From: Stenoxybacter acetivorans DSM 19021
Lineage (GTDB): Bacteria; Pseudomonadota; Gammaproteobacteria; Burkholderiales; Neisseriaceae
DNA: 47,416 nt
Assembly (NCBI RefSeq): GCF_000745895.1
Contig: NZ_JQKE01000017.1
Coordinates: forward strand, 1-47,416
Reading direction: 5' to 3'
Positions 14,136 to 23,082 of this stretch are shown piece after piece. The translations under genes and the position numbers were made by a program. The notes under the pieces were generated by a model. That model saw only the letters and a list, made by a program, of their open reading frames with translations. It had not been told where the DNA came from and ran no database searches. Every line of letters begins with the position of its first letter. Position 1 is the stretch's first letter.

Positions 14136-15788
14136 ATGAACACCCCGCCCTCTCCCGACAACAATACACCAGCACTGCCAACGCAAGCCGTTGTCAAACA
14201 AAATCCGTTTGCCTACAAAGCCTTTACGGTGTTGTGGCTGGCAACCGTATTGTCCAATATCGGCACATGGATACACGATGTCGGCGCAGGCTGGCTGATG
14301 ACGTCATTGTCGCAATCCTCTCCTGTGTGGGTATCGCTCACGCAAGCCGCCACAACGCTGCCTGTATTTTTATTGGCTCTGCCGGCAGGCGCATTGGCAG
14401 ACAAGGTAAACCGCAAGTACATGCTGATGATTGTGCAGACATGCTTATTGTTGGTGGCAAATATATTGGGTATCGTGGTGGCAGCGGGTAAAGCCACGCC
14501 TTTAATATTGCTGTTGTTCACCTTTTTTATGGGCGTCGGCGCGGCAATGACTTCACCCGTTTGGCAAGCGATTGTGCCAAGTTTGGTGCCGCGCGCCGCC
14601 TTGCAGCAAGCAGTGGCGATGAACAGTGTTGGCGTAAACATCAGCCGTGCCATTGGTCCGGTATTGGCGGCAGTGTTGATTGGCTCTCTGGGTATTGCCG
14701 CACCGTTTTTTGTTAATGCCTTGAGTTTTATGCTGGTATTGCTGGCACTTTTCTGGTGGCAGCCGCCTGCCGCCGCCGAAAAACGGCTGCCGCCTGAAGC
14801 ACTGGCAGGCGCAGTGCGGGCCGGCTGGCGTTATGCCCTGCACAGCGAATTATTGCGCGCGCCCTTATTGAAAGCAGCGGGATTTTTTGTGTTTGCCAGT
14901 GCTTATTGGGCATTACTGCCCTTGATTGCCAAACAAGTATTGCACGGCAATGTCAGCCTTTACGGCATATTGCTCGGTTGTATCGGCATCGGTGCAATTG
15001 GCGGTGCATTATTACTGCCCGCGCTGCGTAAACGGAAATCGGCAGATCAATTATTGCTGCTGGGCGCAATCGGTACGATTTTGACTTTGTGCGTATTTGC
15101 CTTGGTGCAAAACAATTACGCTGCGGGTGCAGTCTGTTTGATTGCAGGCGCATCGTGGATTGCCGTACTGACTTCTCTGAACACATCGGTACAAATCTCC
15201 CTGCCCGATTGGGTGCGCGCCCGCGGCTTGGCGGTGTTTATCATGGTGTTTTTTGGTTCTCAAACACTGGGCAGCATCATTTGGGGTCAAGCGGCGTCTC
15301 ATATCGGCATTCAGGCAGCCTTATTATTGGCGGCGGCTGGTTTGGGTTTGGCGATGTTTATCATGCGTCGGCTGCATTTGCCCAATGATCAGACGGTTAA
15401 TTTAGCGTCTTCTCTGCATTGGCCTGAACCCTTGGTTGATGCCTCGGTAACACATGATCGCGGCCCGGTCATGATTACGGTAACGTATCAGATTGCGCCG
15501 GAAAATACCGCAGTGTTTTTAAGTGCCGTTTACCGTCTGCGCAAAGAACGCTTGCGTGACGGGGCATACAGCTGGGGCATATTTGAAGACACCGTACAAA
15601 AAGGGCAGTATCTGGAATATTTTATCGTGGCTTCATGGCTGGAGCATCTGCGCCAGCACGAACGGGTTACCGAACACGACCGCGACATTCAAACCGAGCT
15701 GCTGCAATACCATTGCGGCGATGAACCGCCCAAAGTGGCACATTTTGTTGCACCGTATCCGGACAGCATCAACGCGGCGGATAAATAA
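14136..15788 (+). CDS. MFS_3-family exporter with C-terminal soluble domain
   Basis: A 550-residue inner-membrane protein. Residues ~25-410 form an 11-12 helix major facilitator domain of the MFS_3 group (starting NPFAYKAFTVLWLATVLSNI, with the loop LADKVNRKYM). Residues ~415-550 form a soluble domain (MITVTYQIAPENTAVFLSAV ... YFIVASWLEHLRQHERVTEHDR) resembling antibiotic-biosynthesis-monooxygenase-like (ABM) folds attached to several proteobacterial MFS_3 proteins. The ATG at 14136 is chosen from the MFS start; an upstream in-frame ATG lies before a palindromic uptake sequence. It is probably a drug or metabolite exporter that serves the flanking hydrolases. Confidence 0.85.
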   Translation: MNTPPSPDNNTPALPTQAVVKQNPFAYKAFTVLWLATVLSNIGTWIHDVGAGWLMTSLSQSSPVWVSLTQAATTLPVFLLALPAGALADKVNRKYMLMIVQTCLLLVANILGIVVAAGKATPLILLLFTFFMGVGAAMTSPVWQAIVPSLVPRAALQQAVAMNSVGVNISRAIGPVLAAVLIGSLGIAAPFFVNALSFMLVLLALFWWQPPAAAEKRLPPEALAGAVRAGWRYALHSELLRAPLLKAAGFFVFASAYWALLPLIAKQVLHGNVSLYGILLGCIGIGAIGGALLLPALRKRKSADQLLLLGAIGTILTLCVFALVQNNYAAGAVCLIAGASWIAVLTSLNTSVQISLPDWVRARGLAVFIMVFFGSQTLGSIIWGQAASHIGIQAALLLAAAGLGLAMFIMRRLHLPNDQTVNLASSLHWPEPLVDASVTHDRGPVMITVTYQIAPENTAVFLSAVYRLRKERLRDGAYSWGIFEDTVQKGQYLEYFIVASWLEHLRQHERVTEHDRDIQTELLQYHCGDEPPKVAHFVAPYPDSINAADK

Positions 15789-15844
15789 TCAAAATAGATA
15801 AATAATCAACATAATCGGTTAATGTGATTTAGAAATTGGTGCGT

Positions 15845-15861
15845 TTTCAGGCGGCCTGAAA
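15845..15861. repeat. palindromic uptake-sequence variant
   Basis: TTTCAGGCGGCCTGAAA differs from the common palindrome only at its central base (G for T/A), leaving both arms intact. Confidence 0.75.
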
Positions 15862-15903
15862 GATAAAAAAATGCCGCCTTGCGCACAACACAGGAGCAGT
15901 ATC

Positions 15904-17754
15904 ATGAATGCAGACATGATTTTAATCAACGGTCAATTCAGCACCTTAGACCGCAGCAAACCGCAAGCCCAAGCGGTTGCCATAACCAACGGCGTATTCA
16001 GCGCAGTGGGCAGCGAAGCGGAAATATTGGCGCACCGCGGTGAGCGCACTGCCGTTATCGACCTCAAAGGCAAACGCGTGATTCCCGGTTTAATCGACAG
16101 CCACCAGCACATCATTCGCGGCGGGTTGAGCTATAACTTGGAATTGCGCTGGGACGGCGTACCGACGCTTGCCGAAGCCATGCGCCGCTTAAAAGAACAG
16201 GTTGATAACACCCCTGCACCGCAATGGGTGCGCGTCGTGGGCGGATTTACCGAACATCAGTTTGCTGAAAAACGATTGCCCACGCTTGATGAAATCAACG
16301 CCATTGCCCCCGACACACCGGTATTTATTCTGCACTTGTATGACCGCGCTTTACTCAACCGCGCCGCTTTGCGTGCCGTGGGCTATACCGCCGACACCTC
16401 CAATCCGCCCGGCGGCGAAATTCAGCGCGATGCACACGGCAATCCCAACGGCCTGCTGCTGGCACGACCCAATGCAGGGATTTTGTATGCCACGCTGGCA
16501 AAAGGACCGAAACTGCCGCCGGAATACCAGCTCAATTCCACCCGCCACTTTATGCGTGAACTGAATCGGCTGGGCGTTACCGGCGTAATTGATGCAGGCG
16601 GCGGCTTTCAAAACTATCCCGAAGACTATGAAATCATCGCCAAGCTGGCACAAGACAATGAATTAACCGTGCGTATTGCCTACAATTTATTCACCCAACA
16701 CCCGGGTGCGGAATTGCAGGACTTCCAAGGCTGGGTATCATCACTCACCGCCCACCGCGGCAATGACTATTACCGCCACAATGGTGCGGGAGAAATGCTG
16801 GTTTATACCGCTGCTGATTTTGAAGATTTCAGAGAGTCGCGCCCTGAAATGCCGCCAAACATGGAAACCGATTTAGAACCCGTGGTGCGGGTGCTGGCAG
16901 AAAACCGCTGGCCGTGGCGGCTTCATGCCACCTACGATGAAACCATTTCCCGCGCCTTAGATGTGTTTGAAAAGGTAAACCGCGACATTCCGCTGCAAGG
17001 CTTGAATTGGTTTTTTGACCATGCCGAAACCATCAGCAAGCGCAATATTGACCGCATCGCCGCTTTGGGCGGCGGCATCGCGGTACAGCACCGCATGATG
17101 TATCAGGGCGAGTATTTTGCCGAACGCTACGGCACAAAAGCCGCGGAAAACACCCCGCCGATTGCCGACATGCTGGCAGCAGGTATTCCCGTGGGCGCGG
17201 GAACAGACGCCACCCGTGTTGCTTCCTACAACCCTTGGGTTTCGCTGGCATGGCTGGTAACGGGGCAAACACTCGGCGGATTGCGCCTGTATCCGCGCAG
17301 CCGCTGTTTAAGCCGCGAAGAAGCCTTGCGCTTATGGACTGAAGCCAACACATGGTTTTCATCGGAAACGGGCAAGAAAGGGCAAATCAAAGTGGGGCAA
17401 TATGCTGATTTGTGCGCATTAAGCAGCGATTATTTTCAGGTTGCCGAAGAAGAGATTCGCCACATTGAAGCCGAATTTACCGTGGTGGGCGGCAAAATTG
17501 TGCATGGTGCGGGCGATTTCACCGATTTTGCACCGCCTTTACCCGCCGCCATGCCCGATTGGTCGCCGGTGAATCGGTTCGGCGGCTACTACCGCCCCGT
17601 CCCTGCCGCCAAAACCAAAGCCATTGCTGCCTGCGGCTGTGCCAACGCTTGCAATGTTCACGGTCATGCGCACACCGCTGCCGACAACCGTGCAGTGTCT
17701 GCCGATGGACAAAAAGCATTTTGGGGCGTGTTTGGGTGCAGTTGCTGGCTGTGA
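15904..17754 (+). CDS. YtcJ-type amidohydrolase
   Basis: A 616-residue metal-dependent amidohydrolase of the YtcJ group. Seen: ADMILINGQFSTLD at the N-terminus, KGKRVIPGLIDSHQHIIRGG with the first metal-binding His pair, RLHATYDETI (residues ~340-350), FFDHAETIS, VGAGTDATRV with the catalytic Asp region, and KGQIKVGQYADLCALS. The tail (CGCANACNVHGHAHTAADN... CSCWL) is Cys/His-rich and might bind metal; this is unusual compared with typical YtcJ. The ATG at 15904 follows CAGGAG. It is third in the hydrolase-exporter-amidohydrolase set and has no terminator before the ATP-grasp gene 69 nt downstream. Confidence 0.88.
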   Translation: MNADMILINGQFSTLDRSKPQAQAVAITNGVFSAVGSEAEILAHRGERTAVIDLKGKRVIPGLIDSHQHIIRGGLSYNLELRWDGVPTLAEAMRRLKEQVDNTPAPQWVRVVGGFTEHQFAEKRLPTLDEINAIAPDTPVFILHLYDRALLNRAALRAVGYTADTSNPPGGEIQRDAHGNPNGLLLARPNAGILYATLAKGPKLPPEYQLNSTRHFMRELNRLGVTGVIDAGGGFQNYPEDYEIIAKLAQDNELTVRIAYNLFTQHPGAELQDFQGWVSSLTAHRGNDYYRHNGAGEMLVYTAADFEDFRESRPEMPPNMETDLEPVVRVLAENRWPWRLHATYDETISRALDVFEKVNRDIPLQGLNWFFDHAETISKRNIDRIAALGGGIAVQHRMMYQGEYFAERYGTKAAENTPPIADMLAAGIPVGAGTDATRVASYNPWVSLAWLVTGQTLGGLRLYPRSRCLSREEALRLWTEANTWFSSETGKKGQIKVGQYADLCALSSDYFQVAEEEIRHIEAEFTVVGGKIVHGAGDFTDFAPPLPAAMPDWSPVNRFGGYYRPVPAAKTKAIAACGCANACNVHGHAHTAADNRAVSADGQKAFWGVFGCSCWL

Positions 17755-17775
17755 TGCGATGAAGATTCTACACAG

Positions 17776-17794
17776 CATAATAACAATCATTCGC
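17776..17794. promoter_or_regulatory. Fur-box-like site before the ATP-grasp gene
   Basis: CATAATAACAATCATTCGC matches the 19-bp E. coli Fur consensus at 14 of 19 positions by my count, and lies 30 nt before the ATG of the ATP-grasp gene. Iron repression of the ligase-exporter pair is the inference. Confidence 0.45.
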
Positions 17795-17823
17795 ATAAAA
17801 ACTGTCTTTACGAAAGCGAGAAA

Positions 17824-19065
17824 ATGAGTAGAGAATTCATCGTATTACTGGGTGCCAATCAGTATCTCAGAGAACGGGCGCTGGCGGGTGCCCGTCAATG
17901 CACACAGGCAGAGGTGTGGATTGCCGACCCTTTGGCTGTTTTGAACAAAAACAGGTATTTTGACGGAAGCCTTCCTGCCAGCCCTTATGATGCAAAAAGC
18001 ATTATTGAGCAGGTTGAGAACATGAATAACATGAAACTGCTTTCCGTTATTCCGCTTAATGACTGGGTTCTTGAAACGGCAAACAAAGTTAATGCTCATT
18101 TTGGATTACCTGCGCTTAGCGAGCAGACAGTGGTGCGTGCCAGAAATAAATTTGCAATGAAGCTGATGTTTTCTGAGCATCATATTCCGATTGCGGATTA
18201 CTTCCTTCTGAGTAACGATGATGAACTGCCTGCGGCATTAGCACATGTTGGACTCCCTGCGATAATAAAACCCTATGATTTTGGCGGCAGCGGCGGTGTT
18301 TTTGTGGCAAACACCCACGAAGAAGCGGTTAAATATCTCGGTGAATCCAGAGAACTCATTTCCATGCACAAAGATGCGTTCAAAATAAAAGGTGATAAGT
18401 ATCTTATCGAGGAATACATCAATTCAGTTGATGAAGTTTCCGTTGAAGTGATCTGTTTCAGAGGGAAATACAAAACAGTAACCGTTACGGAAAAATATCT
18501 TTCTCCTGAACCGTGGTTCAGCGAGCTGGGGCATCTTGTTCCCAGCTTCCGCCATAAGGACGAAGAACTCAGGTCGCTTGCGGAAAAATCCTGTGCGGCT
18601 TTGGGTATTGAATTTGGCATGGCCCATGTAGAAATAAAAATAAGAGATGGTCAATTCTATGTCATTGAGATTGCCGCCAGACCCGGAGGCGACGGGATTA
18701 TGGATCAGGTTGAAACCGCCTTTGGTATCAATCCGTATGCGTTGCATATAGGTGCTTATCTGGGACAGGATACGACGGAGACGCACATACCTGAACCATC
18801 AGGAACAGCTGCCATTGCCTTTCTCAAAGCGAAAGAAGGGGTAATCACCAAGATTAATCGAGCGGAAGATCTTGAATACGATAAAAACCTGTTTTCGCTG
18901 AAGATAACAACTGAGGTTGGCAAAAAAAGCGAACCGCCAAAAAATTGGAGTACCAGAGAGGGCGTGGCAGAGTTTTACTGGTACGGCTATTTTGAAGACA
19001 AAAAAACACTGCTGCCCCTTGATAAGGCCCGCGCAATATCGGCGAAATTATTTGAGGTGGAATAA
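17824..19065 (+). CDS. ATP-grasp ligase (amino-acid/peptide ligase type)
   Basis: A 413-residue ATP-grasp enzyme. Residues ~1-95 form a Rossmann-like pre-ATP-grasp domain (FIVLLGANQYLRERALAGAR). The ATP-binding lobe holds LPAIIKPYDFGGSGGVFV (Gly-rich loop), KYLIEEYI, then VEVICFRGKYKTV, and the Mg-binding segment AHVEIKI...YVIEIAARPGGDGI. This architecture is shared by PurK/PurT-like carboxylases and BacD/YwfE-type L-amino-acid ligases. The absence of purine genes and the exporter 4 nt downstream favour a dipeptide or amide-forming ligase. AAGCGAG precedes the ATG. Codon use differs from neighbours and no uptake sequence lies inside, suggesting acquisition. The substrate is unknown. Confidence 0.82.
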   Translation: MSREFIVLLGANQYLRERALAGARQCTQAEVWIADPLAVLNKNRYFDGSLPASPYDAKSIIEQVENMNNMKLLSVIPLNDWVLETANKVNAHFGLPALSEQTVVRARNKFAMKLMFSEHHIPIADYFLLSNDDELPAALAHVGLPAIIKPYDFGGSGGVFVANTHEEAVKYLGESRELISMHKDAFKIKGDKYLIEEYINSVDEVSVEVICFRGKYKTVTVTEKYLSPEPWFSELGHLVPSFRHKDEELRSLAEKSCAALGIEFGMAHVEIKIRDGQFYVIEIAARPGGDGIMDQVETAFGINPYALHIGAYLGQDTTETHIPEPSGTAAIAFLKAKEGVITKINRAEDLEYDKNLFSLKITTEVGKKSEPPKNWSTREGVAEFYWYGYFEDKKTLLPLDKARAISAKLFEVE

Positions 19066-19069
19066 ATAA

Positions 19070-20206
19070 GTGTATCTTTATATATTAACATCGGCTCTGT
19101 ATCGGCTCAGCTGCGGTGCGCTCATCATCGCTGTTAATTGGTTAATGGTAATCAGCAGCTCATCACTTGGCTGGCTGGCGACAACGGTGGCACTGACATT
19201 TATTCCGGCAATGGTTGTGCCGCTTATCTGGCGGGGCAGCAATGGAAATTTATCCGGCAAGACGCTGACTCAATACAGTCTGCTGGCTGCCGCTGTGATT
19301 TCTGTCATCATGTTTATGACAGACAGTCAGTATTTTCTGTTGGGTCTGAATACGGTTATCTGGTTTTTCTTCTTTGTCATGGAATCCAGCTGGGAATCAT
19401 GGTTTGCAAGCGAGTGCAAAAACCTGAATGATAAGGAAATAGAGCGATTCAGTTCAATAACCATGACTGCCAACCAGGCGGCTTTGATGATTGGTCCTGT
19501 TGTTGTTGCCTACATATTTGAAAATCAACCCGAATATGTTATTTTATCCTGTGCAGTATTGTATCTTTTCTGCTTTATTGCCCTGTGGTTTGCAGGCTCA
19601 GATAAGCCTGTTTTATCCAATCATTCAACAGGCGAAGCTGAACCGAGTGATAAGTTACAGCACCTTAAAATTTCAGGTGTTGAAGCGGCACTGCTGCTTA
19701 TCTGGCCTACTCTGGCAATGTTTAATTTTATGCTGCCTGCTCAGGTGGTGGCTGCGCACGGCAGCATGACTCAAGTTGGATTGCTTGATGCGCTGATGGG
19801 TGTCGGCATGATTGTTTCCGGCTTTGTCGTTGCCCATGCGGGATTAAACAGAATAATCGTCAAGTATCAATTAACCTCGGTGTTAATCATTATCGCCATG
19901 CTGTTATGGGGTTTGGGTGGCAACATCGTATGCTGGTTATTGGCGGTATTTCTCTTGGGGGTATCATTCAACAGCCAGAGAATTATCGTCCGAGGTGAAC
20001 TTGCTAAAAAATATCACCCGAATCTTGTCGGTAAAATTGTTTCGGGTGCAAATGCCTTTTCCTTTATTTTAATATCATTCTCATTGATGGTATTTCACGG
20101 TAAAATCAATGTTAATTGGATAATTCCCTTTGTATTCAGCTTGTTAATGGGCGTAATTATCCCTTTAAAAGGTAAATCAGAAAACAGCGCAGAACGCAGC
20201 CGCTGA
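19070..20206 (+). CDS. MFS transporter, partner of the ATP-grasp ligase
   Basis: A 378-residue inner-membrane protein with ~12 hydrophobic segments and the general layout of MFS efflux proteins, with a central cytoplasmic loop (residues ~180-200, NHSTGEAEPSDKLQ). The start is a GTG at 19070, with GAGGTGG upstream and the ATP-grasp stop 4 nt before it, so the two genes are translationally coupled. In characterised systems such as bacilysin an ATP-grasp ligase (BacD) is paired with an MFS exporter (BacE), which is the model for this call. It would export the ligase product or protect from it. No uptake sequence lies inside the gene. Confidence 0.8.
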   Translation: MYLYILTSALYRLSCGALIIAVNWLMVISSSSLGWLATTVALTFIPAMVVPLIWRGSNGNLSGKTLTQYSLLAAAVISVIMFMTDSQYFLLGLNTVIWFFFFVMESSWESWFASECKNLNDKEIERFSSITMTANQAALMIGPVVVAYIFENQPEYVILSCAVLYLFCFIALWFAGSDKPVLSNHSTGEAEPSDKLQHLKISGVEAALLLIWPTLAMFNFMLPAQVVAAHGSMTQVGLLDALMGVGMIVSGFVVAHAGLNRIIVKYQLTSVLIIIAMLLWGLGGNIVCWLLAVFLLGVSFNSQRIIVRGELAKKYHPNLVGKIVSGANAFSFILISFSLMVFHGKINVNWIIPFVFSLLMGVIIPLKGKSENSAERSR

Positions 20207-20232
20207 TACTGCCGAATGCTGGTTACCATAAA

Positions 20233-20299
20233 CAGGCTGCCTGAATGGGTGCTTTGTTTGCTTTTCGATAACAATTGCACACACAATTCAGGCAACCTG
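20233..20299. terminator. terminator-like hairpin made of two inverted uptake sequences
   Basis: CAGGCTGCCTGAAT (20233-20246) pairs with ATTCAGGCAACCTG (20286-20299) with one mismatch, between convergent genes (MFS and metal-binding protein). Inverted uptake sequences are known to serve as terminators in Neisseriaceae. The long loop makes function less certain. Confidence 0.6.
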
Positions 20300-20322
20300 A
20301 TAATTAAAAAATCAACCCAAAA

Positions 20323-21207
20323 TCATTTCATTGCATCGCTCAGTGCTTTCACGTTGTAGCGAAACATTTGTATATAGGTTGCTGCCGGTGCACCCGCACT
20401 CAATGAATCGGCATACAGCACACCGTTTACTTTAACACCGGTTTCTTTGGCAATGCGCTCAATCACACGCGGGTTTTTGATGTTTTCGGTGAACACCGCT
20501 TTGATATTTCGCTGTTTGATTTGACGAATAATCGCCGCTACTTGTTTGGCAGACGGCTCTGCTTCTTCACTGACGCCTTGCGGTGCTAAAAATTGCACGT
20601 GATAGCGGTTTCCCAAATAATTGAACGCATCGTGCGAAGTAATGACCTTGCGTTTGGATTCGGGAATGGTGTTGAATGTTTGTTTTGTCCACACGTCCAG
20701 TTGGTTTAATTCGGCTTGAAAATTTTTCAGCCGCCGCTGGTAGTAAACCTTACCTGCTGCGTCTGCCTGAATCAGCGCATCGGCAACATTTTTAGCGTAA
20801 TCTTTCATCAAAACCGGGTCTTGCCAAACATGCGGATCAAGTTCATGGTCGTGGTCATCATGACCGTGTTCATCTTCCGGCATGGACAAGGCTTTGATGT
20901 TGGCGGCGGCATAAAACAGCGGCACTTTGCTTTGCTCGGCGGCACGCACCAAATTGGCGCGTTCAAATCCCAAGCCATTGAGTAACAACACTTTGGCTTG
21001 GCGAATTTTGCGTACATCAGCATTACTCATGGTATAAACATGTGCGTCTTGCCCGGGCGCAATGATGTTTTGCACCGTTACGCGCTCGCCGCCGATTTGC
21101 TTTGCCACATCGCCCAAGATGCTGAAACTTGCCGTTACCGGTAATGGCTCTGCCATCAGGCTGCCTGAAAGCAGGGTAAGCGCAAATCCAAATAATCGTT
21201 TTTTCAT
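20323..21207 (-). CDS. metal ABC transporter substrate-binding protein (zinc type)
   Basis: A 294-residue periplasmic binding protein of the cluster A-I (ZnuA/TroA) family with a cleavable signal peptide (cleavage near LMA-EPLP). Metal ligands inferred from family motifs: H56 in PGQDAHVY, H126 in DPHVWQDP, the His in ITSHDAFNYLG, and Asp in LYADSLS. The third ligand is His rather than Glu, and there is a His/Asp-rich loop (DEHGHDDHDH) before DPHVW. Both favour zinc over manganese. It lacks a lipobox, unlike neisserial MntC. It is last in the ATPase-permease-binding protein operon. An uptake sequence lies in its signal-peptide region (~21158). Confidence 0.9.
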   Translation of the reverse strand: MKKRLFGFALTLLSGSLMAEPLPVTASFSILGDVAKQIGGERVTVQNIIAPGQDAHVYTMSNADVRKIRQAKVLLLNGLGFERANLVRAAEQSKVPLFYAAANIKALSMPEDEHGHDDHDHELDPHVWQDPVLMKDYAKNVADALIQADAAGKVYYQRRLKNFQAELNQLDVWTKQTFNTIPESKRKVITSHDAFNYLGNRYHVQFLAPQGVSEEAEPSAKQVAAIIRQIKQRNIKAVFTENIKNPRVIERIAKETGVKVNGVLYADSLSAGAPAATYIQMFRYNVKALSDAMK

Positions 21208-21242
21208 TTTTTTCTCTTATGTATATCAATGCTGTATAAGAA

Positions 21243-22136
21243 TCAATGCGCACGATGGCGGCGATGCCGCCACCAGCGCGGCAGTAAACCGCTTTCTTGC
21301 CCGAAAATCAGCGACAACACATAAACCAAGCCGCAGCACAAAATAATGGCGGGACCTGAGGGCAATTCCACGTAATACGAAAACAATAAACCCGCCAAGC
21401 CGCACGATATTGCCATCAGCGTTGCCAGCGCAATCAAACCGCCCATGCTGTTTGCCCACAACCGCGCACTGATGGCGGGTAGCATCATCAAACCCACTGC
21501 CATCAGCGTTCCCAATGCCTGAAAACCGGAGACCAAATTCAGAACCACCAGCACCAAAAACGCCAAATGCCACACACTGCCGCGTCCGCCCACCGCCTGC
21601 AAAAACAAGGGGTCAATGCTTTCCAGAAGCAAAGGGCGGTACATCACCGCCAGTGCCAGCAAGGTGATGCTGGAAACCACTGCCACCAAAGTTAATGCGG
21701 GCAAATCCACCGCCAAAATTGAACCAAACAATAAATTCAATAAATCCACGCTGTTGCCGTTACGGCTCACCAGCACCACCCCGATTGCCAAGCTGCTTAA
21801 ATAAAAAGCGGCAAAACTCGCGTCTTCTTTGATGTTGGTAAAACGGCTTGCCAAGCCCGCCAGCAATGCCATTGTTAATCCGGCAACAAAACCGCCGATA
21901 CTCATGGCAGGCAAACTCAATCCTGCCATTAAATAACCCACTGCCGCACCGGGTAAAATGGCATGCCCCAGCGCATCGCCCACCAAACTCATGCGCCGCA
22001 TCATTAAAAATACGCCAATGGGCGCAGTGCTGACCGCCAAAAACACCATTGCCGCCAAAGCATAACGCATGAAATCAAATTCAATAAAAGGCTGAAACAG
22101 CCAGTTAAACATAGACATAAACTCACTTTGTTTCAT
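21243..22136 (-). CDS. metal ABC transporter permease (ZnuB family)
   Basis: A 297-residue inner-membrane permease with about eight hydrophobic helices of the ABC-3 (ZnuB/TroC) family. Recognisable segments are VSTAPIGVFLMMRRMSLVGD, ALGHAILPGAAVGYL and FQALGTLMAVGLMMLPAISA. The tail is basic (RWWRHRRHRAH). It lies between the ATPase and the binding-protein gene (36 nt). The start at 22136 has no clear ribosome-binding site; an in-frame ATG at 22118 with AGTGAG upstream may be the true one. Confidence 0.9.
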   Translation of the reverse strand: MKQSEFMSMFNWLFQPFIEFDFMRYALAAMVFLAVSTAPIGVFLMMRRMSLVGDALGHAILPGAAVGYLMAGLSLPAMSIGGFVAGLTMALLAGLASRFTNIKEDASFAAFYLSSLAIGVVLVSRNGNSVDLLNLLFGSILAVDLPALTLVAVVSSITLLALAVMYRPLLLESIDPLFLQAVGGRGSVWHLAFLVLVVLNLVSGFQALGTLMAVGLMMLPAISARLWANSMGGLIALATLMAISCGLAGLLFSYYVELPSGPAIILCCGLVYVLSLIFGQESGLLPRWWRHRRHRAH

Positions 22137-22252
22137 TTGCGGTTTTAAAAATAACCATTATTCGGAACGGCTTGCTTTTAAAACACAACCCTGTTTTTTT
22201 ATCCGCATTGTTTGTCGAATGCAATATCGCTGACAAATTTTGGTTCAAGCCG

Positions 22253-22981
22253 CTATACCGCGCACCATTCGGCACTGTCATGGCGGCGCATGGCATCATT
22301 GGCTGCCTGAAAATGCGCCGCGCTTAATACTTCATCGGTTTTGCCTGCCGTCACATACTCCCGCGCCAACATTAACGCATACGGAAAATATTGGCGTACT
22401 TGTTCATTATTGTGCAGCACCGCAATCAACAAACAACCTGTCTGCGCTTGGTGGCGGCACAACATCTCCAGCAATACTTCGGTGGTGCGCACATCTACTG
22501 CGTTAAAAGGCTCGTCCAGCAGCAATACTTTGGCGTTTTGCACCAATAACCGAGCAAATAAAACCCGCTGAAATTGACCATTGGATAATTGTCCGATACC
22601 GTGCGCGAAAAAATCACTCATGCCCACTTGCGCCAAGGCGGCATGAACGCGTTTATGCTGAGTCGGCGACACACTGCCGAAAAAACCGATTTCATGCCAC
22701 AATCCCATTGCCGCCAATTCATAAACGCTCAAGGGCTGGCTGCGGTCAATGTCGGATTGCTGCGGCAAATAAGCAATGTCTTTGCACGTGATGCCCTGCC
22801 AATCCACACAACCCGTATCGGCTTTAATCAAGCCCATCATCGCTTTTAATAAAGTGGATTTGCCCGCACCGTTCGGACCGATAACCGCCCACATTTCACC
22901 CATACCGAATTGCACGTTTAAATGATGTATTGCCGGACGGCGGCGATAACTGACCGTTAAATTACGAACCAACACGCTCAT
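22253..22981 (-). CDS. metal ABC transporter ATPase (ZnuC family)
   Basis: A 242-residue ABC ATPase. Walker A is GPNGAGKST, the Q-loop is YLPQQSDID, the signature is LSNGQFQRV, Walker B is VLLLDEPF, and the switch His is in AVLHNNEQV, all intact. The ATG at 22979-22981 overlaps the stop (ATGA) of a 34-codon membrane-peptide gene, so translation is probably coupled to it. The product energises the permease encoded downstream. It is a ZnuC/MntA-type subunit; metal specificity is inferred from the binding protein. Confidence 0.93.
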   Translation of the reverse strand: MSVLVRNLTVSYRRRPAIHHLNVQFGMGEMWAVIGPNGAGKSTLLKAMMGLIKADTGCVDWQGITCKDIAYLPQQSDIDRSQPLSVYELAAMGLWHEIGFFGSVSPTQHKRVHAALAQVGMSDFFAHGIGQLSNGQFQRVLFARLLVQNAKVLLLDEPFNAVDVRTTEVLLEMLCRHQAQTGCLLIAVLHNNEQVRQYFPYALMLAREYVTAGKTDEVLSAAHFQAANDAMRRHDSAEWCAV

Positions 22982-23082
22982 ATTGACTGAACCGCCCAAT
23001 AAAAAATACCCCACAGCAGAACCAATAATATTGCCGCCCCCAGCAAACGCTTCGCCAAGCCCGTCAATAATAATGAAAACAT
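22978..23082 (-). CDS. 34-residue single-pass membrane peptide at the head of the metal ABC operon
   Basis: A short gene on the minus strand, with ATG at 23080-23082 and AAGGAA 7 nt upstream, ending in TGA that overlaps the ATPase start as ATGA. The peptide begins MFSLLLTGLAKRL and continues with one hydrophobic helix rich in Leu/Ile/Trp (LLVLLWGIFYWAV). Good ribosome-binding site, stop/start coupling and membrane character support a real gene. It may be a small subunit or modulator of the importer, or a leader peptide that controls downstream translation. I know of no named family. Confidence 0.65.
   Translation of the reverse strand: MFSLLLTGLAKRLLGAAILLVLLWGIFYWAVQSI

Noticed and set aside
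17824-19065. purK/purT purine enzyme
   Set aside because: The ATP-grasp fold fits, but the gene is coupled to an exporter with no purine genes nearby, and the N-terminal and C-terminal domains do not show the usual PurK motifs.
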